Shown here: positions 50,409 through 58,750 of the stretch, in pieces
Numbering within the stretch: the stretch's first letter is position 1
Layout: every line of letters starts with the position of its first letter
Source: Streptomyces malaysiense
GTDB lineage: Bacteria; Actinomycetota; Actinomycetes; Streptomycetales; Streptomycetaceae
NCBI RefSeq assembly: GCF_000980885.2
Contig: NZ_LBDA02000029.1
Coordinates: forward strand, 1-64,000
Reading direction: 5' to 3'
DNA length: 64,000 nt
Translations under genes and position numbers: made by a program
The notes under the pieces: model-generated
Databases searched by the model: none
Seen by the model: the letters and a program-made list of their open reading frames with translations, nothing else
Told to the model about the DNA's origin: nothing

Positions 50409-52000
50409 CACCCCTCCTTCCCCTCCTTCCCCTGCTTCGTGTCGCCGTTCTTCTCCTCGCCGTCCTGGTCCGGTTCCTCCGTCAGTTCCGAGGCGTCCCG
50501 CGGCAACCGGAGGGTGAACACCGCTCCGCCCTCGGGGGAGTTGGCCGCGGTGATCTCGCCGCCGTGGATGTGCGCGTTCTCCATCGCGATGGAGAGGCCG
50601 AGGCCGCTGCCCTCCGAACGGGGGCGGGAGGCGCTGGCTTTGTAGAAGCGGTCGAAGACGTGCGGGAGGACGTCCTCGGGGATGCCGGGGCCGTGGTCGC
50701 GGACCCGGATGACCACCGAGTCGGACGCCTCGCGCACCGAGACCCGGACCGGTGAGCCGCCGTGTTTGAGGGCGTTGCCGATCAGGTTGGCGAGGATCAC
50801 GTCGAGGCGGCGCGGGTCGAGGCGGGCGTGGATGCCGCGCTCGGCGTCCAGCTCCACCGCGTCCAGCCAGGCACGGGCGTCGATGCAGGCGGTGATCTGG
50901 TCGGCGACGTCCACGTCGTCCAGGACCAGCCGGGCGGTGCCCGCGTCGAAACGGGTGACCTCCATGAGGTTCTCGACCAGGATGTTCAGGCGGCGCGTCT
51001 CGCTGACGACCAGGCGGACGGCCGGCTCGATCATCGGGTCCATGCTGCCCGAGTCCGCGTCCAGTTCCTCCTCCAGCACCTCCGTCACGGCGGTGATGGC
51101 GGTGAGCGGCGTACGCAGTTCATGGCTCATGTCGGCGACGAAGCGCCGGGAGGCGTCGTCCCGCGCGGCCATCTCCGCGACCCGCTTCTCCAGGGCCTCC
51201 GCCGCGTTGTTGAACGTCCGTGAGAGGTCGGCGAGTTCGTCCGTCCCGGACACGCGCAGGCGGGTGTCCAGCCTGCCCTCGCCGAGACGGCGGGCGGCGA
51301 CACCGAGGCGGTGCACCGGCTTCAGCACGGTCGTGGCGGCGGCCTGCGCGAGCAGCGCCGCGCCGATCAGCGCGAGGCCGGTGGCGATGCCCAACGACCA
51401 GGCCAGCGAGTCGAGGTCCTTCGCCTCCGGCTCCAGGGACTTCTCCATGTAACCGGTCGGACCGCCGCCGATCACCCGTGTACCGGCGACCAGGTACGGC
51501 GTGCCGTGGTCCACGACCCGCTGCCAGTACAGGTGGTACGGCTGCTTGTTCGTGTCGCTGGTCTCCTGCTGCCGGCCCACCGCCGTACGCAGCGACTTGG
51601 GCACGTCCTCCAGGGAGAATCCGTTGATGCCGCCCGAGTTGCCGTACACCGTCTTGCCGTGCGCGTCCTGGGCGACCAGGAGCACGCTGAAGCTCTGGCT
51701 GCTGGACGCCATCTGCCCGGCGGTGCGCTGGAGTTCGTCCTGGGTGGGGTGGACGGGCAGCGCGCCCGCGCGGTTCTGCATCTCCTGGCGGAAGTCGCGC
51801 AGCACCGCGTCCTGGGCGCGGGTGAGCACCGCCTCGCGGTTGAGCCAGTAGGCGATGCCCGACGCCGACACCGCGGCGGTGAGCGCGACCAGGCCGAAGA
51901 CGACCACGAGCCGCAGCCTGAGGCTGGTGAACCTGAGCCGGGACAGACCTCCCCTGCGCCCCGCGGACCAGCCGCGCGGCCCCCCTCGCGTATCGCTCAC
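50408..52000 (-). CDS. afsQ2: AfsQ2 sensor histidine kinase
   Basis: The product has 530 residues from GTG 52000, which overlaps the afsQ1 stop as GTGA. Two membrane helices (about 30-50 and 215-240) flank an extracytoplasmic sensor; then HAMP, the H-box FVADMSHELRTPLTAI and a HATPase_c domain with N-box LANLIGNALKHGG and G-boxes DHGPGIPEDVL and GSGLGLSI. It phosphorylates AfsQ1. In S. coelicolor the pair responds to nitrogen excess (glutamate) and stimulates antibiotic production, from published work recalled. The C-terminus has a Glu/Lys/Gly-rich tail. Confidence 0.95.
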   Translation of the reverse strand: MSDTRGGPRGWSAGRRGGLSRLRFTSLRLRLVVVFGLVALTAAVSASGIAYWLNREAVLTRAQDAVLRDFRQEMQNRAGALPVHPTQDELQRTAGQMASSSQSFSVLLVAQDAHGKTVYGNSGGINGFSLEDVPKSLRTAVGRQQETSDTNKQPYHLYWQRVVDHGTPYLVAGTRVIGGGPTGYMEKSLEPEAKDLDSLAWSLGIATGLALIGAALLAQAAATTVLKPVHRLGVAARRLGEGRLDTRLRVSGTDELADLSRTFNNAAEALEKRVAEMAARDDASRRFVADMSHELRTPLTAITAVTEVLEEELDADSGSMDPMIEPAVRLVVSETRRLNILVENLMEVTRFDAGTARLVLDDVDVADQITACIDARAWLDAVELDAERGIHARLDPRRLDVILANLIGNALKHGGSPVRVSVREASDSVVIRVRDHGPGIPEDVLPHVFDRFYKASASRPRSEGSGLGLSIAMENAHIHGGEITAANSPEGGAVFTLRLPRDASELTEEPDQDGEEKNGDTKQGKEGKEG

Positions 52001-52674
52001 TGAGGAGTGTCCAGCCGGTAGCCGACACCACGGACCGTACGGATCAGGGTCGGGGACGAGGGCACGTCCTCCACCTTGGCGCGCAGCCGCTGCACACACG
52101 CGTCCACCAGGCGGGAGTCGCCCAGGTAGTCGTGCTCCCACACCAGCCGCAGCAGCTGCTGGCGGGACAGCGCCTGGCCGGGCCGCCGGCTCAGCTCCAG
52201 GAGCAGCCGCAGCTCGGTCGGGGTGAGCTGGAGGTCCTCGCCGTTCTTCGTCACGGTCATCGCCGAGCGGTCGATGACCAGGCTGCCGAAGCTCGCCGAG
52301 TCGCTGGACTCGCGCTCGCCGCGCCGCAGCACGGCGCGGATCCGGGCGTCCAGGACCCGGCCCTGGACCGGTTTGACCACATAGTCGTCGGCGCCGGACT
52401 CCAGCCCGACGACCACGTCGATGTCGTCACTGCGCGCGGTCAGCAGGATGATCGGCAACTGGTCCGTGCGCCGGATGCGCCGGCACACCTCGAACCCGTC
52501 GATACCGGGCAGCATCACGTCCAGCACGATCAGGTCCGGCCGCTGCTCGCGCAGCAGCTTCAGACCGTCCTCGCCGCTGGCAGCGGTGGCCACACGGTGT
52601 CCCTGGCGCGTCAGTGAGAGCTCCAGGGCCGTACGGATGGCGTCGTCGTCCTCGATCAGCAACAGGGAAGGCAC
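51997..52674 (-). CDS. afsQ1: AfsQ1 response regulator (OmpR family)
   Basis: The product has 225 residues from GTG 52674 (the frame is open further, but this start gives the known AfsQ1 length and begins PSLLLIEDDDAIRT). Receiver domain: acidic pair EDDD, phospho-Asp in LIVLDVMLPGIDGFEV, Thr in ILLTARSDD and Lys in DDYVVKPVQ. The OmpR-type winged helix contains LTPTELRLLLELSRRPGQALSRQQLL and VDACVQRLRAKVED. Phosphorylated AfsQ1 binds GTnAC-n6-GTnAC sites; one lies between it and sigQ. Confidence 0.96.
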   Translation of the reverse strand: MPSLLLIEDDDAIRTALELSLTRQGHRVATAASGEDGLKLLREQRPDLIVLDVMLPGIDGFEVCRRIRRTDQLPIILLTARSDDIDVVVGLESGADDYVVKPVQGRVLDARIRAVLRRGERESSDSASFGSLVIDRSAMTVTKNGEDLQLTPTELRLLLELSRRPGQALSRQQLLRLVWEHDYLGDSRLVDACVQRLRAKVEDVPSSPTLIRTVRGVGYRLDTPQ

Positions 52675-52827
52675 CCGCTCATTCTGGCCCATGGACGGGG
52701 TGTCGTACGACCCGTGGGCCACAGCCCCGCAGTATCCCCACGACCGGCGCCGCACGGTCCCCACCCCGCCCGCGCTACCGCCACCGACTGTGCGCTCACT
52801 GTGACGCCGCCGATGGCGGGGGGCCCT

Positions 52828-52843
52828 GTGACAGGTCTGTGAC
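52828..52843. promoter_or_regulatory. AfsQ1-binding site upstream of sigQ
   Basis: The 16-base sequence GTGACAGGTCTGTGAC exactly fits GTnAC-n6-GTnAC, the AfsQ1 target as recalled from S. coelicolor work. It lies in the divergent region between afsQ1 and sigQ, 137 bases before the sigQ start, so AfsQ1 likely controls sigQ and possibly itself. Confidence 0.8.
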
Positions 52844-52980
52844 AGTCGGGGGACACATCGATGAAGTCACCCCGGCAGGCTTTTCGTCACGGGCACGGCG
52901 AGCAGCCGGATCCGGCCGGAATGGCCGGAAGGGCCCGGAGCAGGACGGAAGCACCGGAAGTCCACGACGGGGAGCGCGAG

Positions 52981-53769
52981 ATGAACACGCTGCACAGCAT
53001 CAGCACCAGCGCAGTGGTCACGCGTCTGCACGACGTGCACCGGGGTTCGGAGAAGTCCGGTGCTGATGGGGGTACCTCCCGCGCGAGCGCGTTCGAGCGT
53101 GGGGGAGGGCGCGGGTGCGCTCGCGGTGCCGGGCGTCAGCACGGTGTGCACGGGCAGCAGCCCTACATGTCGGTGATCGACGCGCGTACGGGGGACACGC
53201 ACGGGGGAAGCGCGTACAAGGAGGACACGGGGGAGCGTCGCTCGCTGACGGAGGCGGAGTTCACCGCCTACGTCCAGGAGCGCCGCGCCTCCCTGTACGC
53301 CACCGCCTACCACCTGACCGGCGACCGTTTCGAGGCCGAGGATCTGCTCCAGAGCGCGCTGTTCTCGACCTACCGGGCGTGGCACCGGATCAGCGACAAG
53401 GCGGCCGTCGGCGGCTACCTCCGCCGCACGATGACGAACCTGCACATCAGCGCCTGGCGCCGCCGCAAGCTCAACGAGTACCCGACCGAGGAACTGCCCG
53501 AGACGCCCGGCGAGACGGACGCGATGCGCGGCACCGAGCTGCGCGCGGTCCTGTGGCAGGCGCTGGCCCGGCTGCCCGAGCTCCAGCGCACCATGCTGGT
53601 CCTGCGCTACTACGAGGGCCGCACGGACCCGGAGATCGCGGACATACTCAACATCAGTGTCGGCACGGTGAAGTCCAGCATCTGGCGCTCGCTGCGCCGG
53701 CTGCGCGAGGACGAGGTCCTCAGCTTCGGCCGTGACGAGGAGAACGCCTTCGGCGAACTGGTCGCCTGA
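52981..53769 (+). CDS. sigQ: SigQ, ECF (SigE-like) sigma factor
   Basis: The product has 262 residues from ATG 52981 (GGGAGCG upstream; the frame is open to 52861). A variable N-terminal extension (about 1-85) precedes region 2 (RASLYATAYHLTGDRFEAEDLLQSALFSTYRAWHRI...VGGYLRRTMTNLHISAWRRRK) and region 4 (LPELQRTMLVLRYYEGRTDPEIADILNISVGTVKSSIWRSLRRLRED). SigQ lies divergent from afsQ1 in S. coelicolor and is an AfsQ1 target that counteracts antibiotic activation, as recalled. A G/C-rich palindromic element at 53068-53107 lies in frame within the N-terminal extension. Confidence 0.93.
   Translation: MNTLHSISTSAVVTRLHDVHRGSEKSGADGGTSRASAFERGGGRGCARGAGRQHGVHGQQPYMSVIDARTGDTHGGSAYKEDTGERRSLTEAEFTAYVQERRASLYATAYHLTGDRFEAEDLLQSALFSTYRAWHRISDKAAVGGYLRRTMTNLHISAWRRRKLNEYPTEELPETPGETDAMRGTELRAVLWQALARLPELQRTMLVLRYYEGRTDPEIADILNISVGTVKSSIWRSLRRLREDEVLSFGRDEENAFGELVA
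53068..53107. repeat. Short Streptomyces palindromic element inserted in sigQ
   Basis: The element runs from GGGGGTACCTCCC to GGGGGAG with complementary ends CTCCC and GGGAG around a G/C-rich centre. From memory this is the pattern of a dispersed small intergenic repeat of Streptomyces (ggggGTACCTCCC...GGGGGAG). Here it is translated as Gly/Thr/Ser/Arg residues in the variable N-terminus of SigQ. Confidence 0.6.
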
Positions 53770-53789
53770 GGTACGGGGGAACGGGGGCC

Positions 53790-53875
53790 GGGCCGCTGGG
53801 GGGCGGTTCGGAGAACACGGGGGAGAACACGGGGGAGAAGACGGGGGACACGGGGGAAACACGGGGGAGGAACCG
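53790..53875. repeat. G-rich imperfect tandem repeats (ACGGGGG)
   Basis: Between sigQ and its terminator the plus strand has about seven ACGGGGG units, several as GAACACGGGGGA repeats of about 12 bases. Four or more G runs of five could fold into G-quadruplexes. It is noncoding. Confidence 0.7.
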
Positions 53876-53917
53876 AAGAGGGGCCGGCCGGACCGGGGGT
53901 TCGGCCGGCCCCTCTTC
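53875..53917. terminator. Bidirectional terminator between sigQ and uridine-kinase-like gene
   Basis: A perfect 16-bp inverted repeat (53875-53890 and 53902-53917) with an 11-nt loop lies between two convergent genes and can serve both. Confidence 0.85.
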
Positions 53918-53932
53918 GTCTGTTCCCGCGCC

Positions 53933-54586
53933 CTACCGCTCCGCTTCCCTGTGCCGCCGTCCGGCGGTGGTGTACTTGCCGGCCCACTCGGCGACCGCGA
54001 GCCGGCGCAGGGCCTCGTCCCGGTCGCAGGGGTGGGCGCCCAGGGCGACCTGGCGGGCGACGATCGTGCGCTCGGCGCGCATCAGCCGCCAGCCGCGGCG
54101 CAGCAGGAACGGCACCGACTTGCGGCCCTCCTTCAGATCGCGCACGAAGCGCCGCCGGAAGGTGGTGACCGCGCCGCGGTTCAGGCAGAGCGCGTCGGCG
54201 AGGAGGCCGAGCTCCCGGCAGCGTTCGACGATCTCCGCGGCGAAGATGCCCTCCGCGATGAACAGGGGCGTACGGTCCAGGCGCAGGGTCTCCTCGCCGG
54301 TACGGGCGCTGAGCGAGATGTCGTACACCGGTACCGGCGTCGAACCCGTGGCGCAGAGCCGGCTGATGGCGTCGAGGGCGACCTGCGCGTCCCAGGAGGC
54401 CGGGTGGTCCCAGTCGATGTCCGAACTCCCCTCCACCAGGGGCAGAGTCGGGTCGTCGGCCTCTTTGTAGAAGTCGTCCAGGCGCAGGACGGGCAGCCCG
54501 GAACGGGCGGCGACCAGGGACTTGCCCGAACCCGAGGGGCCGCACAGCAGCACGACACGGGCGGGGGACGGGGGATGAATGCTCAC
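53933..54586 (-). CDS. Uridine kinase-like P-loop protein
   Basis: The product has 217 residues from GTG 54586 (the frame is open to 54661). Walker A is VVLLCGPSGSGKSLVA; then LRLDDFYKEADDPTLP and DIDWDHPASWD resemble the uridine kinase/phosphoribulokinase family, where the DDFY and DWDHP motifs bind substrate. The C-terminal helix is Arg-rich (RRRFVRDLKEGRKSVPFLLRRGW). It would phosphorylate uridine or a related nucleoside using ATP or GTP, which fits the nucleoside theme of the window. It has no operator palindrome. Confidence 0.82.
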   Translation of the reverse strand: MSIHPPSPARVVLLCGPSGSGKSLVAARSGLPVLRLDDFYKEADDPTLPLVEGSSDIDWDHPASWDAQVALDAISRLCATGSTPVPVYDISLSARTGEETLRLDRTPLFIAEGIFAAEIVERCRELGLLADALCLNRGAVTTFRRRFVRDLKEGRKSVPFLLRRGWRLMRAERTIVARQVALGAHPCDRDEALRRLAVAEWAGKYTTAGRRHREAER

Positions 54587-54713
54587 GGAACACCAGTTTG
54601 ACGTATGGAGCGGCGCCTGCCGACCCCGCGGTTCGCTTTTGAAGCGCGAGTCACCTCTCAACTACCCTGTGTCGCGACATCATTACCCTGCGCACCAGAA
54701 GGTGGCACCAGCG

Positions 54714-55118
54714 ATGGCCCGACACAGCAAGCCCCAGCCCCCCACCGCGCGCCGTGCCCTGTTCGCCCTCGTGACCGCCGGCGCGGCGCTGGGCGCGGGA
54801 GCAGCGACGGCCCACGCGGACACGGACGCACCGCTCGTGCACGTGCCGTGGCGGCCGACCTCCCTGGGCGACATCGACCCCCAGGCCGGACTCACGGTCC
54901 TCACCGGCACGGTCGGCTACGTCACCGGCCCGGTCGCCGGCCTCAAGCCCAACCCCCTCGCGGGCACCGGCGTCGACCCCCTCGACAACGGAGTGAGCAC
55001 GCAGGTGGCCGACTTCAAGCCCGTCGGCTCCCGGATGCTGACCGCCCCGATCACGGAGGCCAGGTCGCTGGGCTCGGTGCCGGTGGTGCACCAGATCCTG
55101 GGAGCCCTGACCTCCTGA
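54714..55118 (+). CDS. Small secreted protein
   Basis: The product has 134 residues from ATG 54714, with AAGGTGG eight bases upstream. A signal peptide (basic start, then ALFALVTAGAALGAGAATAHA, cleaved at about residue 36) is followed by about 98 residues with Gly/Pro/Val turns (VPWRPTSLGDIDPQAGL, GLKPNPLAGTGVDPLDNGVSTQVADFKPVGSRMLT). No domain or cysteine is seen. It is probably a wall-associated or surface protein; its role is unknown. Confidence 0.8.
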   Translation: MARHSKPQPPTARRALFALVTAGAALGAGAATAHADTDAPLVHVPWRPTSLGDIDPQAGLTVLTGTVGYVTGPVAGLKPNPLAGTGVDPLDNGVSTQVADFKPVGSRMLTAPITEARSLGSVPVVHQILGALTS

Positions 55119-55236
55119 CGCGCGCTGTCCGCCGAAGCGGCGTCCTCTTCCACGATGGCGGCCGCGTCACCGTCGTAGCCCACGGTCGGCTCCGTCATGG
55201 CCGCTGTTCGTGGTCACGGCGAGTCGCCCGGACGCC

Positions 55237-55275
55237 GGGAGCCGCGCCTCCCCGGTGAGGGGAAGCGCGGCTCCG
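55237..55275. terminator. Hairpin between secreted-protein gene and aldehyde dehydrogenase operon
   Basis: Arms around 55237-55253 and 55259-55275 (GAGCCGCGC with GCGCGGCTC, then TCCCC with GGGGA) form a long G/C-rich stem with one mismatch. It lies at the end of two convergent transcription units. Confidence 0.7.
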
Positions 55276-55309
55276 GTCTGCCGGGGCTCTGTTCCGTAAC
55301 TCGTACGGC

Positions 55310-56194
55310 TCAGTACGACGAACCGGCGGCGCCCAGCGCCCCCGTCGTGTGCCACACGGTCTTCGTCTCCAGGAAGGCCGTCAGCCGCTCGGTGCCGGGG
55401 GTCTCCGTGAAGTCCACGGGCCGGGGGCGCAGTACCCGCTTCAGGTTGTCGGCCGCGGCGATCTCCAGTTCCTTGGCCAACTCCTCGTCCGCGCCCGCGA
55501 GATCGATCGCGTTCACGTCCTGGTGCGCGGCCAGCGGGGTGGCGATCTCGGCCGTGCGGCCGGAGAGGATGTTCACCACGCCGCCCGGGACGTCGGAGGT
55601 GGCCAGCACCTCGGCGAGGGAGAGGGCCGGGAGCGGGGCCTTCTCGGAGGCGATGACGACCGCCGTGTTGCCGGTGGCGATCACCGGCGCGAGGACCGAG
55701 ACCAGGCCCAGGAAGGACGAGTCCTGGGGGGCCAGTACGGCGACCACGCCCGTCGGCTCCGGCGACGAGAGGTTGAAGAACGGGCCCGCGACCGGGTTCG
55801 CGCCGCCGGTCACCTGGGCGATCTTGTCGGTCCAGCCGGCGTACCAGACCCAGCGGTCGATCGCGGCGTCCACGACGGCCGCGGCCTTGGACTTCGACAG
55901 GCCCTCCGCCTGGGCCACCTCGCGCACGAACTGCTCGCGGCGGCCCTCCAGCATCTCCGCGACCCGGTACAGGACCTGACCGCGGTTGTAGGCGGTCGCG
56001 CCGGACCAGCCGCCGAACGCCTTGCGGGCCGCGACCACAGCGTCCCGGGCGTCCTTGCGGGAGGACAGGGGAGCGTTGGCCAGCCAGTTGTCCTTCGCGT
56101 CGGTCACCTCGTACACCCGGCCGCTCTCGGAACGCGGGAACTTCCCGCCGACGTACAGCTTGTAGGTCTTGAAGACAGACAGTCGGTCAGACAT
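55310..56194 (-). CDS. Truncated aldehyde-dehydrogenase-fold protein without cysteine
   Basis: The product has 294 residues, compared with about 480 for a full enzyme. It contains the NAD-binding part (LYVGGKFPRSESGRVYEV, PTGVVAVLAPQDSSFLGLVSVLAPVIATGNTAVVIASEKAPLPALSLAEVL, VVNILSGRTAEIATPLAAHQDVNAIDL), then stops where the catalytic domain should begin. It has no cysteine at all, so it lacks the catalytic nucleophile. The gene overlaps the full-length dehydrogenase gene by eight bases. A structural or regulatory partner of that enzyme is likely; the intact frame argues against simple decay. Confidence 0.85.
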   Translation of the reverse strand: MSDRLSVFKTYKLYVGGKFPRSESGRVYEVTDAKDNWLANAPLSSRKDARDAVVAARKAFGGWSGATAYNRGQVLYRVAEMLEGRREQFVREVAQAEGLSKSKAAAVVDAAIDRWVWYAGWTDKIAQVTGGANPVAGPFFNLSSPEPTGVVAVLAPQDSSFLGLVSVLAPVIATGNTAVVIASEKAPLPALSLAEVLATSDVPGGVVNILSGRTAEIATPLAAHQDVNAIDLAGADEELAKELEIAAADNLKRVLRPRPVDFTETPGTERLTAFLETKTVWHTTGALGAAGSSY

Positions 56195-57629
56195 CGAGGT
56201 ATGCCTCCAGGCCGTGGCGGCCGCCCTCGCGGCCGAAGCCCGACTCCTTGTAACCGCCGAACGGCGAGGTGGGGTCGAACTTGTTGAACGTGTTGGACCA
56301 GACGACACCGGCGCGCAGCTTGCTCGCGACGGCCAGGATGCGGGAGCCCTTCTCGGACCAGATGCCCGCCGACAGGCCGTACTGCGTGTTGTTCGCCTTG
56401 GCGACCGCCTCGTCCGGGGTGCGGAAGGAGAGGACCGACAGCACCGGGCCGAAGATCTCCTCGCGGGCGATGGTGTGGGCCTGGGTGACGTTCGTGAAGA
56501 GCGTCGGCGCGAACCAGTAGCCGGCGCCCGGCAGCTCGCAGGCGGGGGACCAGCGCTCGGCGCCCTCCGCCTCGCCCGCGTCGGCCAGCGCGGTGATCCG
56601 GGCCAGCTGCTCCGCGGAGTTGATCGCGCCGATGTCGGTGTTCTTGTCCAGCGGGTCGCCCAGGCGCAGCGTGGACAGACGGCGCTTCAGCGCGTCCAGC
56701 AGCTCGTCCTGGACGGACTCCTGGACGAGGAGGCGCGAGCCGGCGCAGCAGACCTGGCCCTGGTTGAAGAAGATGCCGTTCACGATGCCCTCGACGGCCT
56801 GGTCGATCGGGGCGTCGTCGAAGACGATGTTCGCGCCCTTGCCGCCGAGTTCGAGGGTGAGCTTCTTGCGCGTGCCCGCGACGGTCCGCGCGATCGCCTT
56901 GCCGACCGCCGTCGAGCCCGTGAACGCGACCTTGTTCACGTCCGGGTGCGCGACCAGGGCGGCGCCGGTACGGCCGTCACCGGTCACGATGTTGACGACG
57001 CCCTTGGGCAGGCCCGCCTGGCGGCAGATGTCCGCGAAGAACAGGGCGGACAGGGGGGTGGTCTCGGCGGGCTTCAGGACGACCGTGTTGCCGGTCGCGA
57101 GCGCCGGGGCGATCTTCCAGGCCAGCATCAGCAGCGGGAAGTTCCACGGGATGACCTGGCCGGCCACGCCCAGCGGCCGCGGTTCGGCGCCGAAGCCGGC
57201 GTGGCCGAGCTTGTCGGCCCAGCCCGCGTAGTAGAAGAAGTGGGCGGCGACCAGCGGGAGGTCCGCGTCGCGGGTCTCCTTGATCGGCTTGCCGTTGTCC
57301 AGCGTCTCCAGGACGGCCAGTTCGCGGCTGCGCTCCTGGATGATCCGGGCGATGCGGAACAGGTACTTGGCGCGCTCGGCGCCGGGCAGCGCGGACCACT
57401 TCTCGAAGGCCTTGCGGGCGGCCTTCACGGCGCGGTCGACGTCCTCCGCGGAGGCCTCGGCGACCTCCGACAGCACCTCCTCGGTGGACGGCGAGACGGT
57501 CTTGAAGACCTTGCCGCCGGTCGCGTCGGTGAACTCGCCGTCGATGAACAGGCCGTAGGACGGCGCGATGTCGACGACGGAGCGGGACTCGGGCGCCGGT
57601 GCGTACTCGAATGCGGGTGCGGATGCCAT
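56187..57629 (-). CDS. NAD-dependent aldehyde dehydrogenase
   Basis: The product has 480 residues. Motifs of an active enzyme are seen: VIPWNFPLLMLAWKIAPALATGNTVVLKPAE (cofactor loop), FTGSTAVGK, LELGGKGANIVF with the general-base Glu, and NQGQVCCAGSRLLVQ with the catalytic Cys. REEIFGPVLSVLSF and NKFDPTSPFGGYKESGFGREGG follow. It begins five bases after the deoC stop. Deoxyribose-phosphate aldolase releases acetaldehyde, so oxidising it to acetate is the most likely job here. Confidence 0.93.
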   Translation of the reverse strand: MASAPAFEYAPAPESRSVVDIAPSYGLFIDGEFTDATGGKVFKTVSPSTEEVLSEVAEASAEDVDRAVKAARKAFEKWSALPGAERAKYLFRIARIIQERSRELAVLETLDNGKPIKETRDADLPLVAAHFFYYAGWADKLGHAGFGAEPRPLGVAGQVIPWNFPLLMLAWKIAPALATGNTVVLKPAETTPLSALFFADICRQAGLPKGVVNIVTGDGRTGAALVAHPDVNKVAFTGSTAVGKAIARTVAGTRKKLTLELGGKGANIVFDDAPIDQAVEGIVNGIFFNQGQVCCAGSRLLVQESVQDELLDALKRRLSTLRLGDPLDKNTDIGAINSAEQLARITALADAGEAEGAERWSPACELPGAGYWFAPTLFTNVTQAHTIAREEIFGPVLSVLSFRTPDEAVAKANNTQYGLSAGIWSEKGSRILAVASKLRAGVVWSNTFNKFDPTSPFGGYKESGFGREGGRHGLEAYLDV

Positions 57630-57634
57630 GGTGA

Positions 57635-58594
57635 TCAGTCCACCGTCACGTAGTCGGGGCCGGAGTAGCGGCCGGTGGCCAGCTTCTGACGCTGCATCAG
57701 CAGGTCGTTGAGCAGCGAGGAGGCGCCGAAGCGGAACCAGTGGTTGTCCAGCCAGTCCTGGCCCGCCGTCTCGTTGACCAGGACGAGGAACTTGATGGCG
57801 TCCTTGGTGGTGCGGATGCCGCCGGCCGGCTTCACGCCGACCTGGATGCCGGTCTGGGCGCGGAAGTCGCGCACCGCCTCCAGCATCAGCAGGGTGTTGG
57901 CGGGCGTCGCGTTGACCGCGACCTTGCCCGTCGAGGTCTTGATGAAGTCGGCGCCCGCGATCATGCCGAGCCAGGAGGCGCGGCGGATGTTGTCGTACGT
58001 CGACAGCTCACCGGTCTCGAAGATGACCTTCAGCCGGGCGCTCGTCCCGCAGGCTTCCTTGACGGCTACGATCTCGTCGTACACCTTCAGGTACTTGCCC
58101 GCGAGGAACGCGCCGCGGTCGATGACCATGTCGATCTCGTCGGCGCCCGCGGCGACGGCGTCACGCACGTCGGCCAGCTTGACGTCGAGGGCGGCGCGGC
58201 CGGCCGGGAAGGCGGTGGCGACCGAGGCGACCTTGACGCCGGAACCGGCGACGGCCTCCTTGGCGACGGCCACCATGTCCGGGTAGACGCAGACCGCGGC
58301 CGTGGTCGGGGCGGTCCGGTCGGTCGGGTCGGGGTGGACGGCCTTGGCGCCGAGCGCCCGGACCTTGCCCGGGGTGTCCGCGCCTTCCAGCGTCGTCAGG
58401 TCGACCATCGAGATGGCGAGGTCGATGGCGTACGCCTTCGCGGTGGTCTTGATGGAACGGGTGCCGAGCGACGCGGCGCGCGCCTCAAGGCCGACCGCGT
58501 CGACGCCGGGCAGCCCGTGCAGGAAGCGGCGCAGCGTGCTGTCGGACGCGGTGACGTCGGCGAGCGCATGTGCTGGGGGTGCAGTGGTGGGCAT
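57635..58594 (-). CDS. deoC: Deoxyribose-phosphate aldolase
   Basis: The product has 319 residues from ATG 58594. The class I aldolase splits 2-deoxyribose 5-phosphate to glyceraldehyde 3-phosphate and acetaldehyde. Key parts: VCVYPDMV, VASVATAFPAG, ADEIDMVIDRGAFLAG, LKVIFETGEL, ADFIKTSTGKVAVNATPANTLLM with the Schiff-base Lys, and VGVKPAGGIRTTKDA with the second Lys. It is somewhat longer than the E. coli enzyme, with extra N- and C-terminal segments. A perfect operator palindrome lies 19 bases upstream, and two aldehyde dehydrogenase genes follow in the operon. Confidence 0.96.
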   Translation of the reverse strand: MPTTAPPAHALADVTASDSTLRRFLHGLPGVDAVGLEARAASLGTRSIKTTAKAYAIDLAISMVDLTTLEGADTPGKVRALGAKAVHPDPTDRTAPTTAAVCVYPDMVAVAKEAVAGSGVKVASVATAFPAGRAALDVKLADVRDAVAAGADEIDMVIDRGAFLAGKYLKVYDEIVAVKEACGTSARLKVIFETGELSTYDNIRRASWLGMIAGADFIKTSTGKVAVNATPANTLLMLEAVRDFRAQTGIQVGVKPAGGIRTTKDAIKFLVLVNETAGQDWLDNHWFRFGASSLLNDLLMQRQKLATGRYSGPDYVTVD

Positions 58595-58613
58595 GGTCAC
58601 CAGACGAGCATAT

Positions 58614-58625
58614 CTACGCGCGTAG
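58614..58625. promoter_or_regulatory. Nucleoside-regulon operator in the deoC promoter
   Basis: A perfect palindrome CTACGCGCGTAG lies 19 bases upstream of the deoC start on the minus strand. A TATGCT -10-like box (58607-58612) follows by one base, so bound protein would overlap polymerase. Confidence 0.82.
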
Positions 58626-58750
58626 CGGCTGTACACCCCCGGGCCGCATTCCGGGTCCTTCCGGTGCGTGCGGAACCGGGAAGACCACGGATGTGCACGG
58701 GTGCCGGGGCACCTGGCGGCGCCCGCTCCGGCGTCGTGCACAATCGGGCC

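Noticed and set aside
52675..52764. Upstream extension of AfsQ1 to ATG 52764
   Set aside because: The receiver domain starts directly at GTG 52674, giving the known 225-residue length.
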